Below, piece after piece: positions 1-10,232 of a stretch of 64,000 bases of DNA; position 1 is the first letter of the stretch, and each line of letters starts with the position of its first letter. The notes beneath the pieces were generated by a model. It made no database searches. It was not told where the DNA came from and saw only the letters and a list, made by a program, of their open reading frames with translations. Both the position numbers and the translations under genes were made by a program. This DNA comes from Molossus alvarezi (Eukaryota > Chordata > Mammalia > Chiroptera > Molossidae): assembly GCA_037176705.1 (NCBI GenBank), contig CM073886.1, positions 86,711,501-86,775,500 of the forward strand, read 5' to 3'.

Positions 1-1895
1 CAGATCACAGTCTTCAGGGAGCCGTGACTTTCCTGTTCTCTGGTGAAATGAACACATGGAGCCTTGTTCCCAAAATTGGTTTGTTTACCTGGATTAACTT
101 TTCAAGAAATACTGTAATAAGCAGGCAGCCATGGAAGTCTTTTTACGTCCCCGGAGGCCCCAATTGCAGTCCGGTCCTAACTGCAGGGCTTCAGGTCTCT
201 TCGCGGGAAATGCTGATGGTTTCACGTGGTCTGAGTGAGCCTGAGGAGAGGGAAGGATGTTTCCACGTGGTAGGGGCAGGTGGGTCAGTGAGGGTCAGGA
301 GTGGGCGGGAAGGGGGTGTGGGGGGCACTCTGGTTTCGGCGGCAGGGGAGCCAAAAAATGGTTCCTGAGCTCTAGCAACTCCATAATTCTCGGCCCTGCA
401 TAAGAGGAGCACCCTGCCTGGAGGTGTGCTCGGTGGGGGACCAAGGGCAGGGAGAAGGCATCTTTCTGGGATCCTGAAGTCATTCACAGATGAGAGTTTG
501 TAGATGAGACATGGCCCACGGTTTATTTATTTTCCATCGTAGCCTTTCCATCAACTATCTCACGACCAGAACATGAACCATTTCACATTTTGTGGGGTTA
601 TCCTGCTTTTTAATGTTTCTGACAGCCGTCCTGTGGGTCCTTCTGGAGTGGCAATCTGTCCCTTTCTTCTGTTATGCAAATGTGCTCACCCTGTTTTCGT
701 TGACAGGGAGAGGACCAGAGATGAAAGATGTCCCTCCTAACCACGATCTTCTGTCACTGGCGGATTAAAAATACTGCGAAGCATCCAAAAGGGGCAGACA
801 GACTTCCGAGCTCGCTCCCGACTACAAACCACGCCGTTTCTTCCATGCTTTTCCTCCCACTGTTGGGTGTTTGCATTGCTTTTCCTCCAGCGTCCCCTTC
901 CCGCCTCTGCTGTTTGAAGCTTGGGCGGTGTTTATGTGTATCTTGGAGCTCCCTGACTTTAACATGTGACCTTTGCTGAGACAGAAGGCGCTGGAGAAGC
1001 TGGACTGTCAGAAGGCGAAGACGGATGGCACGGGGGCGGGCGTGCAGAGAGCTTTCCTACCCACAGCATCTGTACTGGGTTATCTTCTAAGCTGACACCA
1101 CATTTAAATGGCATAAGATTAGAATATTCCTTGGAGCCAAACCATTTTTTTGCCTTTAAAGGCTAAAGCAGGCTTTTTAAGACTTTAAGAGCTAGAAGTT
1201 TGGAAGGAGAGAAAGATGTGTTGGCAGATCACCAGAGCATGGAGTTAATTATGTCTCTTAGACAAACCTGTCAATATTTTCCTTCTCACAGTAAAACTGC
1301 ACTCTCTCTTCTGAGACTGTGTGGATGACGTTAACCCGTTATGACCCTTGAGAGAAGGAGGCAGGCTTTAACTGGGAAGAGTAATGCAAATGCAAAGCAC
1401 ACAGAGTTAGAACAGGCTGGGTCGCACATACAGATCGCTTGAAGAAATCTGGCTGAATGGGAGGTCGGTGAGAAGGCAAGAAGCTCGTGACTCATCACTC
1501 ACTGCTTCTGTCCCTGTATTGTGGTTCACAGAACCTCAGGGCTGACCCAGCGCCTTCCCTCTGCCCCAGTTGCACCCTCCCTTCCACCCGCAGCAAGGGT
1601 CTTCTCGGCCCTGCTTGGCCATGTCCAGGCCTCCGAGGCTCTAGAGTCAGCCTTCACATTGAGAGGAAATCTATCATCCCGTAGCTCCCACCCTTTGGGG
1701 TGGTCTCTCAGCACGTTGAGGAGGTCAGGGATTACAGTATCTCTGGCAGCCTGGTGATGACTAAACATCAAATCAGGCCAGAATGGATGACCTTTTTACC
1801 TATCAAGCCCCCAGGAGGACACGCTGATTCCTTAGCCCTAAGCCCCCAACACATTGTCTACAATGGCCTACAGCCATCGCTGACGTCACTTCCGC
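1..1895. other. Unassigned unique sequence, no gene seen
   Basis: I recognise no repeat family, exon or RNA gene here. Open frames are short, overlap on both strands and match no family I know. The segment around 240-345 is G-rich on the plus strand. Octamer-like ATGCAAAT occurs near 674 and 1383, which is expected by chance. It reads as ordinary intergenic or intronic DNA. Confidence 0.5.
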
Positions 1896-1899
1896 CCCC

Positions 1900-2030
1900 G
1901 CCTTCCCAGTGTGGACCAAGCACCGCACACATCAGCATCCCCCAGAGCTTATTACAAATGCAGACTCCGGAGTCCCCACCAGGCCCACTGACTCAGTATC
2001 TGCATTCTAACAAGATCCGTTGAGCAGCTG
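1900..2030 (+). repeat. Possible MER5-type hAT (Charlie) MITE remnant
   Basis: The order of motifs (a CATCAGCATC-CCC-AGAGCTTATTA block, a CCCCACCAGGCCC-ACTGACTCAGTATCTGCATTCTAACAAG block) resembles the mammalian MER5A/B hAT MITEs. No terminal inverted repeat or 8-bp target duplication could be confirmed. The assignment rests on remembered consensus order, so confidence is moderate to low. Confidence 0.4.
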
Positions 2031-2494
2031 TTTGTGTGCACGTTCGTCTGCACAGCCTCACTTTCTGTGTGGGCTCATGGAGAACATGGGCCGGCTCTGG
2101 CTCTGTGCCTGACTTAGGCCCCAGAACACTGGTGCCCATCATCTCTGGGAACCAGAGACCCAGCCAGGAAAACTGGACTTCCACTGTGCTTTCAAGGAGG
2201 ACACCTTGAAAGATGACAGAGCCGTCAGGTGAATGCTTTGAGGGCATCCTCTTGAGGAGGTGACCTTGGGAAGGAGCCTGAGATGTGCCCCCGAGACTGG
2301 GAGACACAAGCTTCAGAAAGACTTCTGCCCTTCCCCTGGCGCAGCTTCTCAGCCTGCTTCCCGGGAGGAGGTCCAACTCAATGACTAAGGGAGTTGTTAG
2401 CTTCTGGAGCCTTTGTACATTTCCCAAGTTACTTGTTATTGTTCTTAGTCTCTATTTACTCCTGTCATTTGTTTTTTAAAAAATTACTGGCAGT
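2031..2494. other. Unassigned sequence between MER5-like relic and SINE
   Basis: No recognisable gene or repeat. A 144-codon minus-strand frame (1993-2427) runs across it but shows no domain or family resemblance, so I treat it as chance. Confidence 0.5.
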
Positions 2495-2693
2495 CCGGCT
2501 GGTGTGGCTCAGTGATTGAGCATTGACCCATGCACCAAGAGGTCACCAGTTCGATTCCTGGTCAGGACACATGCCCAGGTTGTGGGCCCGATCCCCAGTA
2601 GGGGGCATGCAGGAGGTAGCCGATCGATGTTCTCATCTCTCTCTCCCTCTCCCTTCCTCTCTCTTTAAAATCAATAAAGGAAAAAAATTAAAA
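2495..2693 (+). mobile_element. Bat tRNA-derived SINE (Ves type, no terminal hairpin)
   Basis: The head GGCTGGTGTGGCTCAGTG is a pol III A box, and the B box GTTCGATTCCTGGTCAGG follows about 50 nt downstream. A CCCAGTAGGGGG block, a CT-rich region and AATAAA-like A-rich 3' end come next. This subfamily lacks the TCCTCAGGTGAGGA hairpin seen in others here. The flanks ATTACTGGCA and ATTAATGGCA look like a decayed target-site duplication. Confidence 0.88.
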
Positions 2694-2951
2694 TATTAAT
2701 GGCAATAAAAACACTGTAGAAGCCGACTTCTCAAGAGATGACAGGGGATCAAGGAGGTGATGACTCCATCTATCACTCGCAGCCAAGCTTGCAGACAAGA
2801 CAGCATTAGTGTGGTGAAAAGGAAAAGGGGAGTCAGGACCTGAAGGAAGAGAACCGCAGAGGCCTGGAGATGGCCACCTACTGACATCGTTCAGCGTTCT
2901 AGTGGCTGGAGGACCACGTGGTTGACCAGTGAGCTATGATTTATCATGCTC

Positions 2952-3125
2952 CCTAAGGCACTGGAAGGCAGTGCAGTGGAGGGCATGGCACTTACCAGCC
3001 ACGTAACCTTGGTAAACCACTTAACCACTCACTGCCTCATCTTCCCATCTGTACAACATGGATTATGTAAGAGTATTGGCTTCATGGGAGTGCTGTGAGG
3101 ATTAATGCAAATGTATTTGCGGTGG
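2952..3125 (+). repeat. MIR SINE remnant
   Basis: The sequence runs from the post-tRNA core (CACTTACCAGCCACGTAACCTTGG) through TTAACCACTCACTGCCTCATCTTCCCATCTGTA to GTGAGGATTAATGCAAATG. This is the conserved MIR core in sense order. It is ancient and divergent, as expected for a pan-mammalian SINE. Confidence 0.75.
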
Positions 3126-3504
3126 GCATGGTTGGGTGTGGCACTCTCTTCTACCTCTTCCCAGCATCCATCCCACCCCAGCTGCTAAAGGGTCTAAATA
3201 GTTCCTAGAACCCCAGCTCCAACCCAGAGATTAGTTAGGAATGAGCAGGCCTGAGCCAGTGACAATCTGTCCTAATGGACACAGATGTGGGAGTGCACAG
3301 CCCGACATTCTTCTCATGGTGTCTGCACACAGTAGGACAGAAAGACGGAAGGAAACTTGGGACTTGGCTCATATCATTGAACCTCTGCTCAAATCAGACC
3401 TGAAGGCCGTCGATCTCTGAACTCCAAGTCTTGTGACCTCACATGTCTCTATTGTTGAACTTATTGTTGGAATAGAGTTTTATGACACCTGCAACTGAAA
3501 GTAT

Positions 3505-3605
3505 CCATTGCTGATACCAAGCTGTATGTAAGGTGGTTAGCATAATGCCCAGCACATAGTGAGCTCTTGAAAAGTTAGCCCTTGCTATTATGAGTATTAC
3601 AGGCA
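3505..3605 (+). repeat. MIR 3' fragment
   Basis: GGTTAGCATAATGCCCAGCACATAGTGAGCTC followed by CTATTATGAG matches the MIR 3' portion (TGCCTGGCACATAGTAAGCGCTCAATAAATG). Only the 3' end is recognisable. Confidence 0.5.
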
Positions 3606-4129
3606 GTGTTTAAGACACACACAGACCTTTGCTGGAAATGACATTGACCAAAAGGGGTACAAAGAATGAGACATCTCTTTATAGGAGATTTAAAAACAAC
3701 ATATAGTGACCTACTGTAATCGGGCCCTCCACTGCCTTACTGCCCGCTTACAGGAAAATCACTCAGAAAACTAGCTGACTGAAAGGACGTAGAGCACTTT
3801 CATCAGCGACACTTCCCGCGTCATCCCTAGCCTCAGCAGAGCTCCCTCTCCCTTGATCTTTATATTCATACAGATCATAGGAAGAACAATATCATACCAG
3901 CCAGCAGACAGGGGGCTGGACCAAATGGTATCTTTCTGTTTGCTTCTCTTCATTTTTGAGGAGCTTTAAAAATATAGAAAAAGAAAGAATATAACAAGCA
4001 CTCACACTGTTGTGTTTACTTCATTTAATAAAATAAAAATTACAGAAATTTTAAATAAAAATTACAGAAATTAGTTCTGAGATTCTTTGACTAATTCTGT
4101 CTTTCAACCAATGAATGTGACTATCAATG
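3606..4129. other. Unassigned AT-rich sequence with a short tandem duplication
   Basis: No gene seen. At about 4028-4072 a unit of roughly 20 nt (AAATAAAAATTACAGAAATT) is present twice in tandem. The rest is unremarkable unique sequence. Confidence 0.5.
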
Positions 4130-4465
4130 AGTTTGATTCATACTTTTACAGCATATTTTTATTTATGAACCCATAATAGACTATATTATTTAATCTGTGT
4201 TTTTGAAATTTACATGCATGGTAGGTTATAACGTAGTTCTAAAACTTGCTCTTTTCATTGAGCATTATGTTTTTAGATTTATCTGTGTTGATACACATAG
4301 ATTTAGTGTATTATTGTATTTAGTATAGTTTCCAACATGATATAAAGAAATTTTATTTCTCCACTATCTTGTTAAGGGACACTTGGTTGGTTTTAACTTT
4401 TTGCCATATAATTGTGGTATTTGTATGTGACCCACATCTTTAGATCTTTTATGCATTGGAATTTA
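4130..4465 (-). repeat. Ancient L1 (L1M/HAL1-like) 3' ORF2 remnant
   Basis: Antisense L1 landmarks appear in order: a TTTTTAGATTTATCTGTGTTGATACACATAG block, then GGTTGGTTTTAACTTTTTGCCATATAATTGTGG. They correspond to the reverse complement of the ORF2 C-terminal region. The copy is too decayed to have an open frame. Confidence 0.5.
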
Positions 4466-4499
4466 TAGCTCAAAGCCTAATGCATAAAACATTTATCTC

Positions 4500-4800
4500 A
4501 TCGACACATATTTATTAAGCCTCGTGGGTACTAGAGTAAAACATGGACCAGAGAATCTTAATTAACAGCCCCAGACTTGTACAGGGACATGGTCTGTAGC
4601 TTAAGGAATTGTCAGTGCAGTTAGGAGTAAATATATATACCCAAGAAAACATAACTAACAATTCAAGGCAGAAGACACTAGGTATCAAATTAGAAGTACA
4701 GTCAGCGCTGTTAGAATTTAAACAATATGACTTTGAAGTCGTACGATCATCAAGCAGAATGTTATTCAGGATCTTGAAGGATGAGTAGAATTTCAACAGG
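4500..4800 (-). repeat. L2-like remnant
   Basis: A degenerate TTTATTAAGCCTCGTGGGTACTAGAG ... ACAGCCCCAGACTTGTACAGGGACATGG series resembles the antisense L2 3' region. Identification is from motif order only. Confidence 0.4.
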
Positions 4801-5369
4801 CAAAGGGGAAGATATCCAAAGCAGGGTGAAGGATATGAGCAGACGTAAAGTGGTGGGAAGCACTACAAAGTCTAGGTTCCAGGTACAGGGAGATACTAGA
4901 ACTCCAGTTCTCTCTCTTCACCCAGGGAGATTACAAACCCAACTGGTCAGATTCAGGACAGTGATAGGACCATGCTTTGGTTTTGGGCAAGAACACTGAC
5001 ATTTTTCAAAGTTGATGCTAAGTGTTGGGTGTGGCACTCTCTTCTACCTTTTTTTTTTTCACATGGCTGGATGGGAAGGCCAGGGATCATTTTGGCTTGA
5101 GATGAACCATCTTGCTTGCCTTCATTTCTCTTTGTTCATGAGTATTTGAGTTCTCTGCTTCATTCCCTTTAAGTTTGAGCTTAGAGGAGAAAGAGGCCCC
5201 TGATAGGCCTTGGGCCTTAGCTCCAGTTCCAGCCCAGTGTACCAGTCAGTGCTGTATACTGGGTAGGCAAGTTGACCAAGTTTTGTGTAGAAGATAAAAG
5301 AAATTGACTGGAAATGGTAGGTTTGGGTCTGATTGTGATGGGCATTGAATTCCAGGCTGTGGAGTTTTG
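4801..5369. other. Unassigned sequence with a homopolymer T run
   Basis: No gene seen. A T11-12 run occurs at about 5049-5060. It directly follows a 26-nt segment (5024-5049) that is an exact copy of 3131-3156, reported as a finding. Confidence 0.5.
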
Positions 5370-5660
5370 ACTGATTCCCTAGGACAACTAGGTGCCACCG
5401 AAGATTTTTGAGCAAGAGCATATGGGGTTGCAGGACGTTCTAGGAAGCACAGTCTGATAGAAGGGACGGAGTGAAGAGGCTGCGGACACATCCCAGTGTG
5501 TGAGGCTCTGCCCCCATTTCAGGAAGTGGCGGTGGGACTGGGACCAAAAGAATGGCTGTGAGAATTTTCAAGACCTGTCGACTAATTGGATATAGAAGAG
5601 GATGAAAGGAAATATGATTGAGATGTTTTTAGTCTAGACAAAAGATAATTAGCCACAACA
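5370..5660 (-). repeat. L2-like remnant
   Basis: The stretch from TTTTTGAGCAAGAGCATATGGGGTTGCAGGACG through GGAAGCACAGTCTGATAG and AGGAAGTGGCGGTGGGACTGG follows the antisense order of internal L2 sequence. It is heavily diverged. Confidence 0.4.
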
Positions 5661-5847
5661 AAAAATCAAGAAAGGGATCTGGGATTGATTGCTGTTGAAT
5701 GTGAGTTGCTCGCATTTCAATCAGGTGATGGTATCCATTAGGCTGTAATGTGAGCGCGGGGCTCAGAAAGGAGAGGAGGAGATGTAGGGCGGTAATGCAG
5801 GGAGAAATGTCGCAATGTTGCCCAGTCTGCTCACATGTGCCACCTAA
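5661..5847. other. Unassigned spacer
   Basis: Unique sequence between an L2-like relic and a MIR. Nothing recognisable. Confidence 0.4.
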
Positions 5848-6089
5848 GAACGGCTACACTTACCCAGTGCTGACTGTACATGTGTCTGCCACCATCGATG
5901 CCCTTTATGTACACTGATTCATTTAATCCTTACAGCAAACCTAGGAGGTAGGTATTATCATTATCCCAATTTTACAAATGAAGAAATGGAGGCTCCTGAG
6001 AGTCTTAAGTACTTGGCCAGGCCTCAACGCTGTAGGTCAATCAGGGTACAAACCCAGGTATTTTGACCTGAGAATCTGTTCCTAACTAC
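5848..6089 (-). repeat. MIR SINE remnant, nearly full core
   Basis: Antisense MIR blocks in order are ACTGATTCATTTAATCCTTACAGC, GTAGGTATTATCATTATCCCAATTTTACAAATG, GAAATGGAGGCTC, CTTGGCCAGG and CAGGGTACAAACCCAGGTA. The copy ends at the target site of the next SINE. Confidence 0.8.
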
Positions 6090-6370
6090 ACTCCCCTTTT
6101 TTTATTATTATTTTTTTTTATCCTCACCCAAGGACGTTTTTGCATTTATCTTTAGATAGAGCAGGAGGGAGAGAGGGAGAAAGAGAGAGAAAGAAACATC
6201 TACATGAGAGAGACACATCGAGTGGTCGCCACCCACACGACACCAACCGGGGGCAGGACAAACTGCAGCCAAGGTACATGCCCTTAGCGGGAACTGAACC
6301 TGGGACTCTCTGGTCTGTGGGCCAATGCTCTAACCACTGAGCCAAACCAGCCAGGGCCACTCCCCTTTTT
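6090..6370 (-). mobile_element. Bat Ves SINE with hairpin tail, flanked by TSD
   Basis: The minus-strand SINE body is 6102-6358. It carries the antisense A box (CACTGAGCCAAACCAGCCAGGG), antisense B box, a purine-rich block (antisense CT region) and the TCCTCACCCAAGGA hairpin next to the poly-T. Perfect 12-bp target-site duplications ACTCCCCTTTTT lie at 6090-6101 and 6359-6370, inside or beside the MIR. Confidence 0.92.
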
Positions 6371-6557
6371 CAATACTCAGACAGCCTTGTTTGCACAAAA
6401 CCCTGTTATAACCGTTGGACAATTCACTGTTATTGAATATCACTGTCTTTTCTGGATGGTATTAAAAAGTAGAAAAGCAAGAAAACACAATTATTTTAAA
6501 GATTACACAGACAAGATGATCCCTTCTTTTGATCAGTGAAGTTAATATATACAGTAC

Positions 6558-6788
6558 AAGAAGTTATTTTGGCATGATCGGTGTGGCTCAGTGGTTGAGC
6601 ATTGACCCATGCACCAGGAGGTCGCCAGTTCGATTCCCGGTCAGGGCTCATGCCCAGGTTGTGGGCCAGATCCCCAGTGGAGGGCGTGTCGGAGGTGGCC
6701 ATTCAATGTTCTCTCTCATCAATGTCTCTATCTCTCTCTCCTTTCCTCTCTCTAAAGTCAATAAAAATAAAAAAAAGAAGTTATTTTG
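6558..6788 (+). mobile_element. Bat SINE (no terminal hairpin) with 14-bp TSD
   Basis: The body is 6572-6774. It has the A box GTGTGGCTCAGTGG, B box GTTCGATTCCCGGTCAGG, CT-rich segment, and a CAATAAAAATAAAAAAA tail. The direct repeat AAGAAGTTATTTTG is perfect at 6558-6571 and 6775-6788, which proves insertion by target-primed reverse transcription. Confidence 0.93.
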
Positions 6789-7059
6789 TAGGTATTATTT
6801 CTTCTTCTTGAAATACATATTAAAAGCTCTCTTGCTCCCTGCAGGCCAGGGTGGGTGAGATGCAGCGTTAGAGTGTACCCAATATACCTGCATTTTCCTG
6901 CCAAGGTCATTATCAGACTGCGAGGCCCCGTAGGACTTGTACTTCCCGGCACCTTTTTAGAAATCTTAACATAATGATTTTTAAAATAAGTAAGTAACCG
7001 ACCACTTATACACGTGCTATGGGATATCTCAAATCTTGGATATGTATCAGGGAAAGCTT

Positions 7060-7335
7060 TCTAGAGTTGATGGTATCTAAGTTGAGCTTTGAAGGATGAA
7101 TTGGAGCTAGCCGGCTGGAGACAGCGGACAGGGTTTCTGGGCAGAGGGACTAACTTACCCCAAGAGAGAGCATGGCAGGCCCAGGGAGCTGCCGGCCGTC
7201 AGTGTGGCTGGAGGAGAGAGAGCAAGGAGTGAGCAGGGCATGAGGACAAAGAGGCACACGGGAGCCACACTGCAAAAGCTTCCGGCACCACGAGCTGGGA
7301 CTTTGTCCTGAAGTCAATAGAGAGCCACTGACGAC
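7060..7335 (-). repeat. L2 remnant
   Basis: The motif series AGGGAAAGCTTTCTAGAG, AAGTTGAGCTTTGAAGGATGAATTGGAG, AGAGAGAGCATGGCAGG and GTCCTGAAGTCAATAGAGAGCCACTGA is the antisense L2 3' internal region (consensus-like AGGGAAGGCTTCCTGGAGG ... CTGAAGGATGAGTAGGAG). Confidence 0.55.
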
Positions 7336-7504
7336 ATTTTTTTTTTTTTTTCCTATTGATTCTTTTCCATTTTTTTTCTTTTCCAGATTTATAAAAATTG
7401 AGGAATAGCAGATATATGGTAAGGCACACAAAATCTAAAGCAAGGTGACCAACCATTCTGGTTTCCCCAGGCAAGACTTTCAGTTTTAAAACAGGAGCGT
7501 TCCA

Positions 7505-7766
7505 CCCTGGCCGGTTTGGCTCAGCGGTGAGAGCATCGGCCTGCCGTCCAGAGAGACCCGGGTTCGGTTCCTGCTAGGGGCATGTACCTCAGTTGCAGTT
7601 TGTCCCCGGCCCTGGTTGGGTCGTGCGGGTGGCAGCCACTCGATGTGTCCCTTTCACGTCGATGTTTCCCTCTCTCTCTCTTCCTCTCTCTCCCTCCCAC
7701 TCTATCTGAACAAAAAATGGAAAAATGTCCTCAGGTGAGGATAAAAAATAATAATAATAAAAAAAT
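7505..7766 (+). mobile_element. Bat Ves SINE with TCCTCAGGTGAGGA hairpin
   Basis: The head CCCTGGCCGGTTTGGCTCAGCGG starts the A box, and the B box GGGTTCGGTTCCTGC follows. The CCCTGGTTGGGTCGTG block and CT-rich segment precede ATGTCCTCAGGTGAGGATAAAA and an (AAT)n-rich tail. It is inserted in the ancient L1. No clean target duplication was seen. Confidence 0.9.
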
Positions 7767-9393
7767 AAAGTGAATGCTCAGTTTTACGGATACATAGGCC
7801 ATGTGCCACCTCTGAGATCAAGCCCCAGAGGGCTTCCTCATGCCTCATATCAGTCAATCTTCTCTCCTAAACTAACCACTATTCCAAAATCTCTCACTGT
7901 AGGTAGTTTTGCCCAATTTTGAACTTTATATAAGTAGAGTTGTATAGTATGTCTTCTTTTGAGTTTAGCTTTTTTCATTCAACCCTGTGAGATTCATCCT
8001 TGTTATTGCTATAGTTTGTTCCTTTTTATTGCGGTGCTATATTCCATTGTAAGACCACATCTCAAATTGTTTATCTATTCACCTGTCAATAGGCAGTTAA
8101 ACCAAGTCCAGATTTTGACACAATTATGAATGAAGCTGTTATGAGGATTCATGTACACATCTTTGGTGGGCATATGCATTTATTTCTGTTGGGCAGATAC
8201 CCAGGAGTAGAATCTCTTAAGGTTATAGGGTATGTGTAAGTTTGGCTTTAGTAGCAACAGCCAAGCTGTTTCCCAAAGTAGTTGTAGCATTTTAACTTTC
8301 AGCAACATTTTGAAAATTCCGCTTCTCCATATTCTCATCAACACCTGGCATTGTCTGTCCTTTTAATTTTAGCCATTCCAGAGTGTGAAGTCATATCTCC
8401 TGGTTGTAATTTGCATTTTTCTAATCATTAATGATCTTGAGGATCTTTTTGTTGGCCATTCATGCATCTTTGGCTAAATGTCTGTACATTTTCATACAGT
8501 GTCTGTACTTTTGCCCATTAAAAAATTGGATTGTTTGCATTTTATTATTATTATGGAGTTATTTATATAATCTGAACATAAGTCTTTTGTGAAATATATG
8601 TATTGCAAATACTTTCTCTGTGACTTGCTATTCCACTTTTTTTATACAGTGTTTGGAAGAGCAAAAGGCAGAGTTTTAATTTTAAGATACAGTTCTTCAA
8701 CTTTTTTCCTGTGGTGAATGTCTTTCTGTGCTTTGATTAAGATATTATTGCTTGACCCATCAATACGAAGATAACATCTTTTCTTCTAGAAGTTTTATGT
8801 TTTCTCTTTGCATTTAGATCTATGACCTATCTCAAACACATTTTTGTTATGGTATTTTTCCCCCATACAGATATCATGTTGTTTCCATACAATTTGTTAG
8901 AATTCCCCATTGAATTATCTTGGAGCTGTTGTCAGAAATCAATTGACCATATATGTGTGGGTCTATTTATGGACTCTGATATGTTCCACTGATCTATTTT
9001 TCTATTCTTATGCCAATAGCACACTGAATCGATTGCTGCAATTTTATAGTAAGTCTCAAAATCAGGCAGTGTAAGTTCTCCAGATGTGTTCCCTTGGTTT
9101 TCAGAATTGTTTTGACTATTCTATCATCTGCACGTGTCTATATAAATTTTAGAATTTTCGCAATTTCTATTGTTAAAAAGCCTGCTGAGGTTTTGATTGA
9201 AATTGCATTTCATCTGTACATCAATTTGGGGAAAATTGACATCTTAACAATATTGAGTTTTCCAACCCATGATCTTGGTATATTCATCCATTTATTGAGG
9301 ACTTAAAATTTTCCTCTCAATAATGTTTTATAGATTTTATATAGAGGTCTTGTGCATCTTATGTTAGATTTATCCCTAGATGGTTTTTAAAGG

Positions 9394-9411
9394 TAAAATA
9401 GTATTCATTTA
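9394..9411 (+). repeat. Target-site duplication of L1A, left copy
   Basis: TAAAATAGTATTCATTTA is repeated exactly at 15297-15314 after the A-rich tail of L1A. The first T may be a coincidental match with the tail, so the duplication is 17-18 bp. Perfect identity indicates a recent insertion. Confidence 0.93.
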
Positions 9412-10232
9412 GGAATGGAAAAAATGGCGGCGGAGTGAACGGAGCTACACAGACTGTCTCCCAGAACCAAACTGGAATTACAACTATAACACAGACAAAT
9501 CGACGGGAAAAAGCAACAGAAAAGCAGCTTGTGAGGACCAGACAACGAGGGACACGGACTCCATCCCGGTAGGCTTGCGAAGGCGCGAGACAGGGCTGGG
9601 AGCCCACGGTCGGCAGCTCGGCAGCGGCCTCAGCTGGGAGCAGCGCCCTCGGGTCACACTCCCAGGCGGCTCCACAGTGCAGCCGGGACAGAGGCTGAAA
9701 CAGCCACAGCCACTCACCTTGGGCTCCGGCAGAGGGAGGGCAGACTGGACTGGAACTGTGTCGGGACACTCGGGGTTTGGAGGGTGCTCAGAGCTTTGGC
9801 TGAGTACAGCCACACAGGACGGTGGCCACATTGCTCCTTCCCAGGGCTCTGAGGAGAGGCAGCAGCCCCTCCCTCGGAGATCCAACCCCACCCTGTGGGC
9901 CATTGAAGTGCTAATTGAGGCTCACTAACAACCAGCATCTGCCCCACCCTCGTGAAAGCCCCTTGGCTGAGCACCAGAGGGAGTTTTTCAATCAACTGAC
10001 AACCCAAAACTCATCAATTAACCTAGACTGCTAGCATCCAGGCAAAAAGCTAGAGGATAACAGTACCTTTCCTGGACTGGCAACTTTAACCAGGAAAGTA
10101 AGACTTGACAGAGGTGTTCAACGTGGGTCTTCCCTCACTCATCTAAACACAGGAGAGGGAGCCACAAATAGCAGAACACCAACACCCACAGGGAGAACTT
10201 GACAGGCTCCAAAGCCCTCAGTGATAGCCAAA
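9412..10232 (+). promoter_or_regulatory. L1A 5' UTR with internal promoter
   Basis: In L1 elements the 5' UTR carries the internal RNA polymerase II promoter. Here the first 20 nt contain AAAATGGCGGC (9421-9431), matching the YY1 core that in human L1 sets accurate initiation at +1. The segment 9550-9900 is GC- and CpG-rich compared with its AT-rich surroundings, as expected for a young L1 promoter. I saw no tandem monomers of the mouse type. Open frames of 97-139 codons exist here on both strands. Confidence 0.75.

Larger units (their letters stand above)
7340..9411 (-). mobile_element. Ancient L1 (L1M-type), 3' half, left part
   Basis: Read on the minus strand, this is the 3' UTR and ORF2 C-terminal half of an old L1. 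Antisense landmarks include TTTATCTATTCACCTGTCAATAG, GGAATCTCT-like ORF2 blocks near 8200, GACCCATCAATACGAAG and CAATTTGGGGAAAATTGACATCTTAACAATATTGAG near 9225. The element was later split by a Ves SINE (7505-7766) and by full-length L1A at 9412. Its continuation resumes at 15315. Frames are broken throughout. Confidence 0.8.
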
